Origin: Branchiostoma floridae
Lineage: Eukaryota > Chordata > Leptocardii > Amphioxiformes > Branchiostomatidae
NCBI RefSeq assembly: GCF_000003815.2
Contig: NC_049980.1
Location: 2,884,740 to 2,948,739 of the forward strand
DNA length: 64,000 nt
Direction: 5' to 3'
Shown here: piece after piece, positions 62,922-64,000 of the stretch
Numbering within the stretch: position 1 is the stretch's first letter
Layout: every line of letters begins with the position of its first letter
Notes under the pieces: model-generated
What the model saw: the letters and a program-made list of their open reading frames with translations, nothing else
The model's database searches: none
What the model was told of the DNA's origin: nothing
Made by a program: the position numbers and the translations under genes

Positions 62922-64000
62922 GATTTCCAAAATAATACACATTCTAACTTCTAAGATCCTTTTCAGTGTTTTAAGTTTGCAATCAAACTGTGAATGTGTT
63001 GCACAACATATGTTTACATTGTGTCTGTCACGATTTCCTGCCACAAGGAAAATAAAACCAAAATGAATATTTCAAAATTTACTGATTGAGCAAAGGTCTG
63101 TTATCATGATGTGCTTTAAGACAGTTTGAAGAAATTTGCAGCATTTACATGTTTTGCAAAGTTCTGTCTATTGAATACAGCAAAACCTCCAGTGCTTGAT
63201 TTGAATCTAGAGACAATCTATGGATAAAACTCAGTTACCATGACAGAAAATTGTCTTCTTCATACAATTTTCCCCAGGTACATTTACAGTTGTCTGTTTA
63301 CTAAACATTCATTCAGTTGTTTGCGTCTCCCTTCTGATATCAAGTAGCAGGCATACACCTCCACATACTTTGTTGCAGTAACAAAGTATTATTTTGCCTT
63401 CTTTGCCATTCTGAGCACTTGGTGCTTTATTCTCATAACATCTAAGGCTCGTTCTCATTTAAATGCGCAAAATAACAATTTTAGGCTTAAAAACTTCAGC
63501 TCATTCTTCAGCCAAACATACCTGATTGTTTTATGAAAATTATTCTACTAGTAATTTGAAAGACTGATTGCTGATGCAGAGTGTCCAGGCCACTGTATCA
63601 GCAGAACACAGTGGACTACTACTCTTAGACTAATAATGATAGCCAAAAATGCACTTGGTGTGATAAATTAAATAAGATTGTCTCTGCACCTCTGTGGAGG
63701 TTAATTGAGTGTAAGAAGAGTATCTAATATGTCAGATCATTTCCACCAACTGCAGATCAACTTCATTTCCTGGGACCCCAGTCTCTGATGGGGGATGGGG
63801 TTTCGTGTGCGTGAAACATTTGCGAGTGAAAATTTGCGTGTGAAAAATCTGCACGTGACAATATGCAAATTAGCTGATTCCCAAGGGATTTGAAAACTTT
63901 TTGTAGTTTTACACTTAACATCTTAAAACAGTCTGCTGTACCATAGGTGTAATACTTTTATTACTTTATCTTCGTTTTATTCATATTGTGCACTACAGTC
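62922..64000. other. Right edge, no gene recognised
   Basis: AT-rich. No exon with ankyrin or TRPN N-terminal character on the minus strand and no convincing ORF on the plus strand. TGCGTGTGAAAAATCTGC-type text at 63830 is unassigned. Confidence 0.45.

Overview
The window is eukaryotic genomic DNA. It is AT-rich, crowded with many families of small inverted-repeat transposons, interrupted by two runs of N, and coding only in short exons with GT-AG borders. The one gene I recognise is a TRPN (NOMPC) mechanosensory TRP channel on the minus strand. TRPN in a genome with this many diverse MITEs, plus decayed non-LTR elements, fits an invertebrate deuterostome, most likely amphioxus (Branchiostoma). 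The species call is inference.

Layout: positions 1-6250 are non-coding left flank made of repeats. The TRPN gene occupies 6493-49444 and reads right to left. Its 25 ankyrin exons (about 28 repeats) lie at 15627-49444. They are followed by a linker exon (12982-13119), one large exon with all six membrane segments, pore and TRP helix (11488-12718), and two or three C-terminal exons (6493-8624). About 1,550 residues can be read. The N-terminus, and one more ankyrin repeat expected from the fly protein, are missing. They are either beyond 64000 or in exons I could not find in 49.5-64 kb. One ankyrin exon (29011-29101) is cut by an assembly gap and has an in-frame stop beside it.

Almost every ankyrin exon begins and ends in phase 0 and holds exactly one or two repeats. 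The introns and both flanks hold transposon remnants. These include PIF/Harbinger-like MITEs with GGCC ends and TTA/TAA target duplications, two of which keep truncated starts of Myb/SANT-like proteins. They also include hAT-like, TTAA (piggyBac-like) and TA-flanked MITEs, a 1.13 kb foldback element, a 104 bp near-perfect palindrome with a 10 bp target duplication, a 148 bp tandem array containing tRNA-like sequence, and broken LINE reverse-transcriptase ends.

Right flank, 49.5-64 kb: no host exon was recognised. It consists of several MITE families, two inverted copies of an 0.8 kb element, a pair of divergent small ORFs with the same N-terminus, and LINE 3' tails.
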